NCBI RefSeq assembly: GCF_018449675.1
Contig: NZ_JAAVUZ010000017.1
Span: 1-43,031, forward strand
Length of the DNA: 43,031 nucleotides
From: Glaciihabitans sp. dw_435
Lineage (GTDB): Bacteria > Actinomycetota > Actinomycetes > Actinomycetales > Microbacteriaceae
Direction of reading: 5' to 3'
Each line of letters starts with the position of its first letter. Positions within the stretch are counted from its first letter, which is position 1. The notes below the pieces were generated by a model. It saw only the letters and a program-made list of their open reading frames with translations. It ran no database searches and was not told the origin of the DNA. The position numbers and the translations under genes are program-made. Of the stretch, positions 41,467-43,031 are shown one piece after another.

Positions 41467-42891
41467 ATGAAGCAGATCCATCTGGGAGTATTTGAGGTTG
41501 CCGGCCCCCAAGTTGGCGGGACCCTGAGCTGGCCGCACCCGCTCAACAGGTCGCTTGACTATCGGGACCTGAACCACTGGATCCACATCGCCCAGGTGCT
41601 CGACCGCGCCGGCTTCGACTTCCTCTTCTTCGCCGACGGCTACGGCTACCCCACCGTGGGCGGAGACCTGCCGGATGTGGCGGCGACCGGCGGCATCAAC
41701 TTCCCCTCGCTCGACCCCGCCCTGTACATCCCGACGCTCGCGCACCTCACCGAGCGCCTCGGGTTTGTCGTGACGTCATCGACGGGACTCGACCACCCCG
41801 TGCAGACTGCGCGCCGCTTCGCCACCCTCGATCACCTCACCAACGGCCGCGTCGGCTGGAACATCGTGACGGGCGCATCCCAGGACGCCGTGGCCAAGCT
41901 CTTCGGCCACGAAGAGATGACGCTCCACGATGCCCGCTACGACCAGGCCGATGAGTACCTCGACCTCGCCATGAACCTGTGGGAGGGCAGCTGGGAGGAA
42001 GGCGCCCTCGTGCAGGACCGCGAGAACGTCATCTTCGCCGATCCCGACCGCCTCCACCGCGTCGAGTTCGAGGGCGAGCACTTCCGGTCCTCCGGCTACT
42101 TCACCGTTGACCCGTCCCCGCAGCGCACGCCGGTGCTGTTCCAGGCCGGCACCTCGGCCCGTGGACGTGCGTACGCCGCCCGCAACGCCGAGTGCGTCTT
42201 TGTGCAGGGCACCACCATCGAGCAGACGAAGTTCAACGTCGCCGACATTCGCGCCAAGGCGGCGGAACTCGGTCGCGATCCGCAGGCCATCAAGATTCTC
42301 GTCGGACTCACGGTCACCGTCGCTGCCACGCACGACGAGGCCGTCACCCTGCGCGCGCAGTTCGACGACCTGCAGTCGGACGAGGTCGTTGCCGTGCTCT
42401 ACGCCGGCAACACCGGCATCGACCTGCTGTCTCTCGACCCCGACCGCACGCTTGCGCAGATCGAGGAAGACGGTGGCGCTTTCGGCCAGATGGGCCAGAG
42501 CAACATCGACCGCTTCCTCGGCAAGGACGGCCGCCCGGCCCCCACGGTGCGCGAGATCCTCGATCAGCTGCGCGGCCGCGGAACCCGCGGATTCCAGGTG
42601 GTGGGCAGCCCGACCGAGGTCGCCGACGAGCTCGAGCGCATGATCGACGAGACGGACCTCGACGGATTCCTCATTGAGCCGATCTTCGACCCCACCGACC
42701 TGGAGGCTTTCGCCGAGCTGGTCGTTCCCGAGCTGCGTCGCAGGGGACGGATGTCGGATGCCCCGGCCACGGGCACCCTGCGTGAGCAGGTGACCGGTGC
42801 CGGCCCTCACCTCGCAAGCGATCACCCCGGTGCGCGTTTCCGCGATGCCCTGGCTATAGCCCGCGACGAGCGGGCCACCGACGCGAGCTAG
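41467..42891 (+). CDS. NtaA/SnaA/DszA-family FMN-dependent monooxygenase
   Basis: 474 residues. This luciferase-like subgroup uses reduced FMN from a separate reductase to oxidise varied small molecules (nitrilotriacetate, dibenzothiophene sulfone, pristinamycin). Landmarks are the N-terminal HLGVFEVAGP, FDFLFFADGYGYP, HPVQTARRFATLDHLTNGR, VGWNIVTGASQDA, HDARYDQADEYLDL, and QAGTSARGRAYAARNAECVF. Substrate is unknown, and no reductase gene is in view. It differs from the RutA-like pair in the island and belongs to a separate branch. The ATG at 41467 is inferred from homology; a longer in-frame start at 41422 would overlap the promoter region. Confidence 0.9.
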   Translation: MKQIHLGVFEVAGPQVGGTLSWPHPLNRSLDYRDLNHWIHIAQVLDRAGFDFLFFADGYGYPTVGGDLPDVAATGGINFPSLDPALYIPTLAHLTERLGFVVTSSTGLDHPVQTARRFATLDHLTNGRVGWNIVTGASQDAVAKLFGHEEMTLHDARYDQADEYLDLAMNLWEGSWEEGALVQDRENVIFADPDRLHRVEFEGEHFRSSGYFTVDPSPQRTPVLFQAGTSARGRAYAARNAECVFVQGTTIEQTKFNVADIRAKAAELGRDPQAIKILVGLTVTVAATHDEAVTLRAQFDDLQSDEVVAVLYAGNTGIDLLSLDPDRTLAQIEEDGGAFGQMGQSNIDRFLGKDGRPAPTVREILDQLRGRGTRGFQVVGSPTEVADELERMIDETDLDGFLIEPIFDPTDLEAFAELVVPELRRRGRMSDAPATGTLREQVTGAGPHLASDHPGARFRDALAIARDERATDAS

Positions 42892-42902
42892 CAATCGACG
42901 AA

Positions 42903-43018
42903 ACCGGGCGAACTAGGCGCTTCCGGGCGAGCGCGCACGCCCGGTTCCGCCGCATTCGCCCGTGTTTCGGTGGGGCGTCACTGAGTCCCCACCGAACTCG
43001 CCCGCTTCGGCGGGTTTT
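42903..43018. repeat. Hairpin-rich intergenic element and terminator
   Basis: Three stems in a row: CCGGGCG/CGCCCGG (42923-42944), CGGTGGGG/CCCCACCG (42968-42994) and CCCGC-TTCG-GCGGG with four Ts (43001-43018). The last, with a stable UUCG-type loop, is a terminator for the monooxygenase gene. GGGCGA and TCGCCC words recur through the segment, as GGCGGGAG does at 8276-8394. Confidence 0.55.
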
Positions 43019-43031
43019 GCCGTCGTAGCGT

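Overview
The window is high-GC DNA with the look of an actinobacterium, most likely a member of the Microbacteriaceae. The signs are strong G/C third-position bias, many GTG starts, a class-E type LAXTG cell-wall sorting signal, an actinobacterial-style PHO box and several promoters whose -10 hexamer (TANNNT) lies only 6-9 nt before the start codon, which implies leaderless mRNAs. I see no rRNA, tRNA, CRISPR array, insertion sequence or prophage gene. The taxonomic assignment is inference from these features.

Layout. (1) 1-4460: a lipoprotein, a HupE/UreJ-2-type membrane protein, and a secreted metallophosphatase with a probable PHO box. (2) 4480-9746: a short UvrA-like ATPase, an msrB-msrA pair, a cytoplasmic HtrA-like protease and a VOC-fold protein. 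(3) 9830-12670: a MaoC-like hydratase, a PEBP-family protein, a conserved unknown and a TetR regulator. (4) 12667-15155: an IclR regulator divergent from histidine ammonia-lyase (hutH), with a 20-bp inverted repeat between them. (5) 15692-27255: the highlight, a same-strand island joining a ThiXYZ-like (HMP-type) ABC transporter, a cupin, an alpha/beta hydrolase, a GntR regulator, two Rid proteins, two RutA-like flavin monooxygenases, a cytosine/triazine-deaminase-like amidohydrolase, a TenA (thiaminase II) homologue and a zinc alcohol dehydrogenase. (6) 27334-29153: a small unknown, an AlkC-like DNA glycosylase and a zinc-ribbon unknown. (7) 29200-34883: a ROK repressor divergent from a four-gene sugar isomerase/oxidoreductase operon, followed by the decayed 3' end of a sugar ABC permease. 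(8) 35009-38301: two repetitive surface proteins, one with nine chaplin-like but cysteine-free repeats and a wall anchor. (9) 38559-43031: a CitE-like lyase, a DUF72 protein, a UBP-type zinc-finger protein, and a TetR regulator beside an NtaA/DszA-family monooxygenase with a palindromic candidate operator.

How the island may work (inference). The transporter family imports the thiamin pyrimidine HMP, and TenA can release HMP from thiamin-derived compounds. The amidohydrolase could convert the 4-aminopyrimidine to a pyrimidin-4-one. RutA-type enzymes open uracil between N3 and C4, so the RutA-like enzymes could open the deaminated ring. The Rid proteins, hydrolase, cupin and dehydrogenase could process the fragments. 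This would be a rut-like pathway for catabolism of the thiamin pyrimidine or a close analogue. I do not know of a bacterial pathway described with this gene set.
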